Shown here: one piece after another, positions 43,078-50,996 of the stretch | Numbering within the stretch: position 1 is the first letter of the stretch | How the letters are laid out: each line of letters opens with the position of its first letter | Assembly (NCBI RefSeq): GCF_002205635.1 | Contig: NZ_NISJ01000001.1 | Span: 310,001-374,000 of the forward strand | Reading direction: 5' to 3' | Origin: Sphingopyxis witflariensis | GTDB taxonomy: Bacteria > Pseudomonadota > Alphaproteobacteria > Sphingomonadales > Sphingomonadaceae | Length of the DNA stretch: 64,000 nucleotides | The notes under the pieces: generated by a model | What the model was told of the DNA's origin: nothing | The model's database searches: none | Seen by the model: the letters and a program-made list of their open reading frames with translations, nothing else | Made by a program: the position numbers and the translations under genes

Positions 43078-44853
43078 ATGCGGCATATCGAGCGTAAATA
43101 TTCAGGTCTTGGCTGCGTCCTTGCCCTCGTCATGGCGGCCTCACCCGTCTTCGCCAGCGATCCACCCGAGGGCAACACACTCCCCCAACCTTCGCTGACC
43201 GCATCCGAACAGGAGATTCCCGACCCGGACATCCGCGCCTGGTGGAACCTCACTTACGATCGCAAGCCCCCTGCCCCCGTTCCGGGCAAGGATTATGGCA
43301 TGGACCCGGCAAGCGGGAAGTTCGTTCACCCCAAATCCACCCCGCTGGTCCGAAAGGCGCCCGGCTTCCCTGGGCAACTCAGCTATTGGGACCAGAAAAG
43401 CTATAAGAAGAATGTCGATGTGCTGGCCTTTTACGACTTCATCCCGTCGACCGGACACACATGGCAGTCGATCGCTGACTTCGGCAACAAGCGCTATATG
43501 TATGTCTACTACCGGTCGGGTCTGGGTATTTTCGATATCACCGACCCGCGAAAGGCAAGGCTCGTCTATCGCCGCGGGCACCGCGTCGTCGCGCATGGCA
43601 AGCGCGACACCGTCAATCCCTATCCCAAGGGCGACGGTTTTGGCGCCGCCAATATCCAGTGGCACAAGGGTCTCGGCAAATATGTGATGGTGCAGGCGTT
43701 CGAGGTGCCGCGCTACGGCGTGATGGACGCAAAATATCGCGAGCCCGACGGGGTAAAGACGCTCAAGAAGTGGAACGGGCTCAAGGGGTTTCGCGTCTAT
43801 GCGATGGACGGCCCGACCCCCGACCAGTGGAAATTGATCGCCGAACGGACCACCGATTATCGCCATCCCGATGCGCCCTATGGTCAGCAGCAGGGATCGG
43901 GGGCGCTCGACATTCCGGCGTGGAGCGGCGGGAAATATATGTTCCTGTCGACCGCGCCCGACGACCGTTTCATGCTGACCGAGTTCGAAGATTATATCTA
44001 CACGCCGGGATATCAGGTGTGGGACATGAGCGATCCCGCCAACCCCGCCTTTGTCAGCCAGTTCGCGGCCCCCGGCCAGATCCTCGGCGACCCCGATCAT
44101 GACGCGGCCTATCTGCAGAATCCGCGCGCAGGCAATCGCACCTCATGGTTCGGATCGCGCATGCCGCCATTCATGACCAAAGCCCCCGATGAAGGCGGCA
44201 AAATCGCCTTCGGCGCGATGGCCGGGCTCGGGCTCTATTCGCTCGATGTCAGCAACCCCGCCGACATCAAAATCGTCGGCCATGTGAACCAGGTGCCCAA
44301 ATTTGCCGGGACCGAGTTCGATAATGTCGACCTCAGCCAATATGAGCGAACCGGCTATATCTTCAGCAACGGCTATCCGATGAATGACGAATGCTATGAA
44401 CCCTATAAGGATATTCTCGTCATCGACGCGCGCGATCCCGCCAAGCTGGCGATCGCGGCAAAGTTCCCGCGGCCGACGCCGCCTGCCGATGCCGCCTTCA
44501 CCGATTTCTGCCAGCGCCGCGGCAGCTTCGGGCCCAAGCGATCGGGCTATCTCACGCAGCCGGGGCACTTCCGCAACGGCATCGTCTCCTATGCTTTCTA
44601 CAATGCCGGGGTGCAGATTTTCGACGTAAAGGATCCGACCAAGCCCGAGATTTCCGGCTATTTCATCCCGCGCTTTCCGACCGATGCCGAAACCGGCGGG
44701 GAATCGCAGGGCAATCTGACCTATGGCGTCTTTGCCGAATATGACCGGAACATCCTGTGGGCGTTCACCAACCACGGCTTCTATGCGCTGACCTCGCCGC
44801 TGCTCGGCAGGCCGTCGTTCAAGGCGCCCGAAAAGCCGTGGCCGCCGCGATGA
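43078..44853 (+). CDS. LVIVD-repeat beta-propeller protein, secreted (copy 2)
   Basis: A 591-residue exported protein with a signal peptide (to about residue 23, SPVFAS) and LVIVD-type repeats (GLGIFDITDPRKARLV, LYSLDVSNPADIKIVGHV, GVQIFDVKDPTKPEISGYF). GGGGAGG lies seven bases before the ATG. It is paralogous over its whole length to the protein at 38546-40306, so the pair comes from a duplication on either side of the TonB receptor. Both keep the motifs YTPGYQVWDM/YSPGYQVWDM and FDNVDLSQYERTG/FDNIDVSQYDRTG. The function is unknown; substrate binding at the envelope is inferred from context. Confidence 0.86.
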   Translation: MRHIERKYSGLGCVLALVMAASPVFASDPPEGNTLPQPSLTASEQEIPDPDIRAWWNLTYDRKPPAPVPGKDYGMDPASGKFVHPKSTPLVRKAPGFPGQLSYWDQKSYKKNVDVLAFYDFIPSTGHTWQSIADFGNKRYMYVYYRSGLGIFDITDPRKARLVYRRGHRVVAHGKRDTVNPYPKGDGFGAANIQWHKGLGKYVMVQAFEVPRYGVMDAKYREPDGVKTLKKWNGLKGFRVYAMDGPTPDQWKLIAERTTDYRHPDAPYGQQQGSGALDIPAWSGGKYMFLSTAPDDRFMLTEFEDYIYTPGYQVWDMSDPANPAFVSQFAAPGQILGDPDHDAAYLQNPRAGNRTSWFGSRMPPFMTKAPDEGGKIAFGAMAGLGLYSLDVSNPADIKIVGHVNQVPKFAGTEFDNVDLSQYERTGYIFSNGYPMNDECYEPYKDILVIDARDPAKLAIAAKFPRPTPPADAAFTDFCQRRGSFGPKRSGYLTQPGHFRNGIVSYAFYNAGVQIFDVKDPTKPEISGYFIPRFPTDAETGGESQGNLTYGVFAEYDRNILWAFTNHGFYALTSPLLGRPSFKAPEKPWPPR

Positions 44854-44866
44854 GCGCGGCTTCGGT

Positions 44867-46204
44867 CTAGCGCGGCCGCGCGGGCAGATGCCGGTCGATC
44901 AGCATAGCCCCCATCGCCAATATGACCAGCGCGGCCGCCACCATCGCGAAGAATAGCAGCCTGCCGTGCGGCTGCGCCAGCAACACCCCCGCGCCGAACG
45001 CGCTCAATATCGCGCCCAACCGGCCGAAGGTGATCGAATAGCCGATCCCGGCAGCGCGACATTCGACCGGAAAGACATGCGCCGAGAGGGTGAGCAGCAA
45101 CACCTGCAACGACAGGATCGTCGCGCCGGTCAATGCCAGGCCCAGCAGGATGACGGCGGGTGAGGCCCCGGGCATGTGCAAAAGCGTCGCCCACAGCGCG
45201 AGCGCGGCGGCCCCGGCACAGACGGTGCCGATGAGCGTCTTCCGCGAACCGATGCGCAGCATCAGCCAGGTCAGCGCGAACGAGGCGGTGACGCCGGAAA
45301 GATTGAGGATCATCGCGCCGCGGATCGCGCGGTCCATCGGAAAGCCGGCGCCCGAGAGCAAAACGGGCACCCAGCTCAACAGTGCATAGACCCCCATCAA
45401 GGCCGCGAAAAAGGCGATACCCATTCCGATCGTCGACCGCCGCAAGGCCGGGCCGAACACATGCTCGCCATCCGCAATGGAAGGCGGTGGGGCGAACGGC
45501 CCCGGAGCCGATCCACCGGCGTCGGCGATCATCGCCGCGATCCGGTCGTCGCTGCCGCCGCGCCGCGCCAGCAGGATCGGCGATTCAGGCAAGCCCCACA
45601 GCATCACGATGCTCAGCAGCAGCGGGAGCGCGCCGCCGAGCAGGAACGCCGCGGGCCAGCCATAGGCCGGGATCAGCCACGACGCGATCGCGGCGCCGAT
45701 TATCCCGCCGCACGGCACGCCGACCGAGATGACGGTGACGGCATAGTTGCGCGCCCGGACCGGCATCCATTCGGCGATCAGCGCGGTCGCATTGGGCACC
45801 GCTGCGCCCAGCCCCAGCCCCGTGACAAAGCGCAGGATCGAAAAGCTCGTCACATCGGTGCAGAGCGCGGTGAGGATCGCCGCAGCGCCGAACCACAGCA
45901 CCGCGCCGATAAGCGCAGGCCGACGCCCGAAACGGTCGCCGATCCGCCCGCCGATGCTGGTCCCGAACGCCATGCCGACAAGCGACGCCGCCATCACCGG
46001 CGCCAGCGCCGCAGAACCGATGCCCCAGTCGGCGAGGATCGCGGGGGCGGCGAAGGCAGCCAGCTGGATGTCGAAACCGTCGAGCAGAATGACCGCTGCG
46101 ACGAGTGCCAGCACGCGCGCGTGAAACCTCCCGAACGCCAGCCCGTCGACAGTCTGCTGTATGGGGGTTGCCGCCGCTGGTGCGGTGCCGGGGTCGCTCG
46201 TCAC
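44867..46204 (-). CDS. MFS transporter, aromatic acid:H+ symporter (AAHS) type
   Basis: A 445-residue inner-membrane transporter with twelve predicted helices. The first helix has LLDGFDIQLAAFAAPAI, matching the DGFD motif needed for transport in BenK/PcaK-type carriers, and GGRIGDRFGRRPALI is the MFS loop 2-3 motif. It would carry an aromatic or heteroaromatic acid into the cytoplasm. The start overlaps the stop of the aspartate dehydrogenase gene by four bases, and both follow a TonB receptor gene, so outer- and inner-membrane uptake steps are paired. It converges with the LVIVD gene, 13 bases apart. Confidence 0.9.
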   Translation of the reverse strand: MTSDPGTAPAAATPIQQTVDGLAFGRFHARVLALVAAVILLDGFDIQLAAFAAPAILADWGIGSAALAPVMAASLVGMAFGTSIGGRIGDRFGRRPALIGAVLWFGAAAILTALCTDVTSFSILRFVTGLGLGAAVPNATALIAEWMPVRARNYAVTVISVGVPCGGIIGAAIASWLIPAYGWPAAFLLGGALPLLLSIVMLWGLPESPILLARRGGSDDRIAAMIADAGGSAPGPFAPPPSIADGEHVFGPALRRSTIGMGIAFFAALMGVYALLSWVPVLLSGAGFPMDRAIRGAMILNLSGVTASFALTWLMLRIGSRKTLIGTVCAGAAALALWATLLHMPGASPAVILLGLALTGATILSLQVLLLTLSAHVFPVECRAAGIGYSITFGRLGAILSAFGAGVLLAQPHGRLLFFAMVAAALVILAMGAMLIDRHLPARPR

Positions 46205-46968
46205 ACGAAGGCCATCGGTTCGGATATGCCGCCGGCGCGCATCACCGATCGATAGGCGGCGGCCGCCATTTCGCTGCCCGACACGCCCATCGCGGGCTGG
46301 CAGCGGCGTATCGAAAGCCGCGAGCCGTCGCGCCCGCTCGCCTCGACGGCGAGTTCGAGATGATCGATCGCCGGGTCGGCGATCAGCCGCGCGCGGCAGC
46401 GATCGAGCCCGGTCGTCGCGAGCGCACAGGCGACCATCGCGTTAACATTGTGGGGGTAGCGCCGCGCCGCATCGCGGACGCTGCCGTCGAACAACAGTTC
46501 CTCCCCCACGCCCTGCCCTGCACCGAGACCAAGGCTCGCGGGCGGCTTGCGGAAGGTGATTGTCACTTCGTCCCACATGCCCTGCCATTCGATCAGGCTA
46601 TCCATGCCGACGAGCGCGCCATGCGCGATCAGCAGCGACCGCTCCGACCGCGCCGCGGCGCCTTCCAACCGGTCGCGCAGCACATCATCGGCCAGCGCGG
46701 TGAGCGACAGTGGCATATAGTCGGCAAAGGCGAGGAACGCCTCGCCATGGCGGCGCGTCACATCGGGGGCCGCCGCTTCGACGATCAGTTCCGGGGCGCA
46801 GCGCGCCGCATCGGCCAGATCGTCCAGAACCATATCGGGCGGGATCGCGGCGAGCCGGTCGGGGGTCCGATTGTGGACGAAAACGACCTCCGCCGACGCC
46901 GAATCCGCGGCGAAGCGCCGGTACAGTTCGGCCCCGATGAAGCCGAAGCCGATCAACCCGATACGCAT
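46201..46968 (-). CDS. Aspartate dehydrogenase family protein (NadX-like)
   Basis: A 255-residue NAD(P)-binding enzyme. It starts MRIGLIGFGFIGAEL, a Rossmann dinucleotide motif at the very N-terminus, and contains IVEAAAPDVTRRHG and AHGALVGMD, as in L-aspartate dehydrogenases. These convert L-aspartate to iminoaspartate, used for NAD synthesis, or serve in catabolism of amino-dicarboxylates. The frame runs up to 47058, but that would overlap the receptor gene; the ATG at 46968 lies 22 bases after its stop. In a catabolic operon with a TonB receptor and an organic acid carrier it may deaminate an imported aspartate-like compound. Confidence 0.82.
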   Translation of the reverse strand: MRIGLIGFGFIGAELYRRFAADSASAEVVFVHNRTPDRLAAIPPDMVLDDLADAARCAPELIVEAAAPDVTRRHGEAFLAFADYMPLSLTALADDVLRDRLEGAAARSERSLLIAHGALVGMDSLIEWQGMWDEVTITFRKPPASLGLGAGQGVGEELLFDGSVRDAARRYPHNVNAMVACALATTGLDRCRARLIADPAIDHLELAVEASGRDGSRLSIRRCQPAMGVSGSEMAAAAYRSVMRAGGISEPMAFV

Positions 46969-46990
46969 CGCCGCGCCCCCAACTATCCGA

Positions 46991-49291
46991 TCAATATTTC
47001 CACCGGATCGTCGCCCCGTAAGTACGCGGCGGGTTGTAGGAGACGAGGACCGAACCAATCACATCGGACTTGCCCGATTCATAAAGCTCGTTGGTCAGGT
47101 TCTTGGCCCAGACCCGGAACTCCCATTTGTCGTCGTCGGTCGCGATACCGATCGAACCGTTGAGAACCCCCACCGACTCCTGCGCGGTGCGCAGGCTGTT
47201 TTCATTGTCGAAGAAGAAATCGTCGGTCCAATTATAGTCGGCGCGCACGAAACCGTTGAAGCGGCTGCTGAGCGGCACGGTCAGGTCACCGCCGATACTG
47301 AACGAATTTTCGGGCGAACGGCGCAGGACATTGCCCTTGAGATTGGTCGGCACCGGTACCGAGCAGAAGCAGTCGGGATCATATTGCAGCTCAGTGCTGA
47401 TCAGGTCGCCGGTGATCTTCGCATCCATATAGGTGTAGTTGGCGAACAGGGTCAGCCCGTCAAAGGGCACGACCATGCTCTCGATCTCAATGCCCTTGAC
47501 CCGCGCCTTCCCGGCGTTGGAGATGACATTGTCGGCGGGCAGATTGGGGTCGAAGATCACGAATTGCTGGGTCTGGAGATCCTTATATTCGGTCCAGAAA
47601 CCGGTGATGTTGAAGCGCAGCCGGTTGTCGAGCCAGGTCGTCTTGGCCCCGACCTCATAATTCAGCGCAAATTCGGGGTCATAAGCGACGCGCGCCTCGC
47701 CCGGATTGGTCGCATTCTCGCCGTTCCAGCCGCCCGACTTATAGCCCTTGGAGACGAGCGCGTAGAGATAGACGTCCTTCGCCGGCTGCCAATGCAGGTT
47801 GATGCTCGGCGTCCAGGCATCCCAGCTCTTCTTGCTGGTCGCAGAGAAAGCGCGGGTAAAATTGCCGTCCTCATCCTCGAATTCGGCACCGAGGAAGTCG
47901 CCAATCGTCTCGCGATAGACCGAGAAGCGCTTGCGGTCCTTGGTATAGCGGATGCCTGCGGTGACGCCCAGCGTATCGGTGATGTCGAAACTGCCCTCAA
48001 CGAACGCCGCCCAAGTGTCGCTCTTCAGCTTCGTCTCGGCGATTTCCTTGCCCTGCGCGAAGAAGTCGACAAAAATATAGTCGGCGATCTCACTGCGCTC
48101 GACCTTCTCATGCTGGTAATAGAGGCCCGCGAGCAGGTTGAATGGGCCGGAAAAATCCGAACGGAAACGCAGCTCCTGCGAAAAGCTGTTCGACGTCTCA
48201 TCCTTGTCGTTGACATAATAGTCATCGTTGAACGCGTCGCGATCGATCGCGCCGAAATCGATCCGGCCGCCGGGACCATAGATCATCTGGGTGAAGTCGA
48301 TGAAGCTGCCCGCATCGTTGTTGACCGCCTTGAAACTGCCTTCGCGATAGGCGGTGATCGAAGTGATCGTGCCGACGCCGACATCCAGATTGGCGGTCAG
48401 GTGGACGCCGCCCAGATCGGCGTCCTGCTTGCCGTCGATATTGTTCGGGCCGCGGCGGCGATCGGGGTTCACGAACGGGATATTATGATCCGACGGAATC
48501 TGGATATCGACCCATTTGCCGCGCGCGCGGCGGCGCGTCAGATCGCCGGTCAGCAAGATGTCGAGCTTGTCATTCGGCTGATAGCGCAGCTGCGCGAGTA
48601 TGCCAAAGGCGGTCAGATCCTCGACGTCATTGCCGGTAAAGCTGTTGAAGGCATAGCCGTCGTGGCGGCGCGCGGTCGCTGCGATGCTCCCCGACAGTCC
48701 TTCGCCGATGCCGCCAGCGACATTGGCCTTGATATCGAAGCTGCCGTAATTGCCGATCCCCGCCTCGACGCCCGCACGAAATTCGTCGGTCGGTTTGCGC
48801 GTGATGAAGTTGATCGCACCGCCGACGACATTCTTGCCATAGAGCGTGCCCTGCGGCCCGCGGACGATTTCCACGCGCTCGAGATCGAATAATTCGATCG
48901 CAGTGCCCTGCGCACGCGGCAGATAGACGTCGTTCAGGAAGAAACCGATTGCCGCGTTCGATGCGGCGCTTTCGATATCGGTTCCGATGCCGCGCAGGAA
49001 GATATTGGGCTCGGAGACATTGTCGGGATTGAGCGTGAAGCCGGGAATCCGGCCCGCGATCTCGGAAAACTCGTCGATCCCTGCCTTTTCCAGCGTGTCG
49101 CCGCTCAGCGCAGCTACGGACAGCGGCGCCGCTTGCAGATTCTCCGAGCGCTTGCGCGCCGTCACGACAATTTCTTCGAGCCCGCCCGTCGCAGCCGCCC
49201 CCTGCTGCGCCAGCGCCAGTTCCGGCACCGTCAGCGCCGACATCGCCCCCAGCAACAGCAACGTCCGATTCCCGCCACAAATTTTTCTCAT
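46991..49291 (-). CDS. TonB-dependent receptor (aspartate dehydrogenase operon)
   Basis: A 766-residue outer-membrane transporter. The ATG at 49291 has GAAGGGGGCGACGAG upstream and opens a signal peptide (to about residue 28, LALAQ). The TonB box is EEIVVTARKRSENL, the plug carries FLRGIGTDIESAASNAA and LERVEIVRGPQGTLYGKN, and the barrel ends RTYGATIRWKY. It is first in an operon with aspartate dehydrogenase and an AAHS-type carrier (22-base and overlapping junctions). An inverted repeat with 12-base spacing lies 110 bases before the start codon. The substrate is unknown. Confidence 0.93.
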   Translation of the reverse strand: MRKICGGNRTLLLLGAMSALTVPELALAQQGAAATGGLEEIVVTARKRSENLQAAPLSVAALSGDTLEKAGIDEFSEIAGRIPGFTLNPDNVSEPNIFLRGIGTDIESAASNAAIGFFLNDVYLPRAQGTAIELFDLERVEIVRGPQGTLYGKNVVGGAINFITRKPTDEFRAGVEAGIGNYGSFDIKANVAGGIGEGLSGSIAATARRHDGYAFNSFTGNDVEDLTAFGILAQLRYQPNDKLDILLTGDLTRRRARGKWVDIQIPSDHNIPFVNPDRRRGPNNIDGKQDADLGGVHLTANLDVGVGTITSITAYREGSFKAVNNDAGSFIDFTQMIYGPGGRIDFGAIDRDAFNDDYYVNDKDETSNSFSQELRFRSDFSGPFNLLAGLYYQHEKVERSEIADYIFVDFFAQGKEIAETKLKSDTWAAFVEGSFDITDTLGVTAGIRYTKDRKRFSVYRETIGDFLGAEFEDEDGNFTRAFSATSKKSWDAWTPSINLHWQPAKDVYLYALVSKGYKSGGWNGENATNPGEARVAYDPEFALNYEVGAKTTWLDNRLRFNITGFWTEYKDLQTQQFVIFDPNLPADNVISNAGKARVKGIEIESMVVPFDGLTLFANYTYMDAKITGDLISTELQYDPDCFCSVPVPTNLKGNVLRRSPENSFSIGGDLTVPLSSRFNGFVRADYNWTDDFFFDNENSLRTAQESVGVLNGSIGIATDDDKWEFRVWAKNLTNELYESGKSDVIGSVLVSYNPPRTYGATIRWKY

Positions 49292-49683
49292 CTCGTCGCC
49301 CCCTTCGCGAATGAAATATCGGGTCGCTACCTGGCTCGCATGCGCGGTCGCAACCTGATCCAGACTGAAAATGAGGGGTCGAAGCCTATGTGAAAAATAA
49401 TATTGCTGCGGCTTTCTATAGCAATTCAGCATATCGGATTCTCAAGGGAATCCGACTGACGGCCAAGCCTTTGGGCGGCTTGGACTTTACCGGGCATCGA
49501 CACCAAATCATGTCGCATCCCCAATTATTGGCGGAGGCACAGACGATCCTCTTCAGGCCCGGCCTGACCTGATCGCATCCTGTAAAGCCGGATCGATGCC
49601 CGCATCGCCACGGCAGAAGGGTCCGTACCACCGCAGAGGCTGATGAAGCCGCTTGCCGTCTTCGCGATCGAACGCCGCAAAAT
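49292..49683. promoter_or_regulatory. Intergenic region upstream of TonB receptor, with dyad
   Basis: About 390 bases between the receptor start and the CapA stop codon, both on the minus strand. It contains the inverted repeat at 49402-49425 and an AT-rich stretch around 49390-49440. No gene is recognised; short frames at 49390-49572 have no domain. Confidence 0.5.
49402..49425. promoter_or_regulatory. Inverted repeat ATTGCT-N12-AGCAAT
   Basis: Perfect 6-bp arms with a 12-base spacer, 110 bases upstream of the TonB receptor start. The spacing equals that of the three LysR-like sites nearby but the arm sequence differs, so another regulator may bind. Confidence 0.45.
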
Positions 49684-50838
49684 CTAGTCCGCCGATATCA
49701 TCGCCGAAACAGGACCGGTATCGCGGCCCGATACGGTTGCCTTCCCAAAAGCGATGCCATCGCCCAAAGCGGCGCTCAGGACCGCGACGCGATCGAGGAT
49801 CAGTTGTGCTCCGGCGCCGGTCGCTAGGCTGGGACTACCCCTGACCAGCGATCCGTCATGCACGACGCCGCGTGCATCGAGTTGCACGGGAATGATCCGC
49901 GCGCGCTCGACCTTGCCCTTGCCGACTTCCAGTTCGGCGATGATCGACTGCCAGGCCTCGGGACCATAAGCGCCGGGCGCCTTTTCCGACTGGAAGACGA
50001 AAGATCCCAGCCCGTGGAAAAGCGGAAAGCCGCGGTAATATTCGACGCCTTGCATTTCGGGGACGCCATGCGCCGCAAAGGCAACGGCCCCCGCATCGAC
50101 CGCGCGCCGGGCAAGCTCGCGTTGCCAGGCGGGGGTGTCCGACTTGCGCGGCTCCCAATAATGATTGTGCAGATAGGCAATGACAGTCGCGCCGCTCTTC
50201 GCTGCCAGCCAGATCGCGGCGAGATAGCGTTCGACATCGGCCGGCTGCAACGCACCATCAGCCCCGCGCCTTAGTTCGTTGACGCCGGCCCGACTGTCGG
50301 TCGCGGCAGCTCCCTCGCGGATCGCGCCCGCGGCGGCAGCGACCAGTGCGACGCTTGCCCTCCCCTTCAGGAATCCGGGCGCACTCGCCCCGGCAAGATC
50401 GCGCCCGGTGCCCGCAAAGGCAAGCTTGCGCTGATCGAGCGCATCGATGGTCGACAGGATTCCGCCGCTATCGAGATCCCAGGCATGATTGTTCGAGGTT
50501 GCGACGATATTGACGCCGATCGCCTGCAGACAGTCGATCACGGCGGGGTCGCCGACATGGAGCACTTCGCTGTCCGCCGGGCGCGTCGACTGCCCGGCCA
50601 GCGGCCCCGCGATAACCGTTTCGAGGTCGGTAAAAATAACGTCGCTAGATTTGAGCAGGCTGCGGAACGCGTCCAATTCTCGCCAGCCGATCGTCCGCAG
50701 ATCTTTCTTGATCAGCGACTGCCCCAAAAGACTGATGCGGAGCGGGCGGCCTCGCGCCATCACCGGAACCGGCAGAAAGGCGATCGAGATCCCGGCGGCA
50801 AGCAGATGTCGGCGCGTCGGCGCGAGCGGATAAACCAT
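49684..50838 (-). CDS. CapA/PgsA-family protein (poly-gamma-glutamate capsule-type metallophosphatase fold)
   Basis: A 384-residue exported protein. The N-terminus TRRHLLAAGISIAFLPV has a twin-arginine and a hydrophobic core, suggesting Tat export. The CapA fold shows ISLLGQSLIKKDL, FTDLETVI, VATSNNHAWDLDSGG, VIAYLHNHYWEP and FAAHGVPEMQGVEYYRGFP, all matching the conserved metal-binding segments of the family, which is related to calcineurin-like phosphoesterases. The ATG at 50838 follows GGGGGAG. Family members act in poly-gamma-glutamate synthesis or are uncharacterised hydrolases. Next to AbgT and CocE genes a role in handling a glutamyl or amide-linked compound is possible, but this is only an inference from context. 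Confidence 0.82.
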   Translation of the reverse strand: MVYPLAPTRRHLLAAGISIAFLPVPVMARGRPLRISLLGQSLIKKDLRTIGWRELDAFRSLLKSSDVIFTDLETVIAGPLAGQSTRPADSEVLHVGDPAVIDCLQAIGVNIVATSNNHAWDLDSGGILSTIDALDQRKLAFAGTGRDLAGASAPGFLKGRASVALVAAAAGAIREGAAATDSRAGVNELRRGADGALQPADVERYLAAIWLAAKSGATVIAYLHNHYWEPRKSDTPAWQRELARRAVDAGAVAFAAHGVPEMQGVEYYRGFPLFHGLGSFVFQSEKAPGAYGPEAWQSIIAELEVGKGKVERARIIPVQLDARGVVHDGSLVRGSPSLATGAGAQLILDRVAVLSAALGDGIAFGKATVSGRDTGPVSAMISAD

Positions 50839-50909
50839 GCTTCTCCCCCTTTTTCTGAACCATCCCATACTCAGACTGCTTTCAACACGGCAAGCTTATG
50901 CGAATTTGT

Positions 50910-50921
50910 TATGGGCCCATA
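50910..50921. promoter_or_regulatory. 12-bp palindrome in divergent promoter
   Basis: TATGGGCCCATA is a perfect palindrome in the 158-base region between the divergent CapA and TonB receptor genes. It could be an operator for both. Confidence 0.35.
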
Positions 50922-50996
50922 TGCAGCCGTCATAATATTTTCCTGTCCTCGCCTTCGCACTAGGTCAAAAGCCGAATCGTAAATGGGGAAGAAAAT

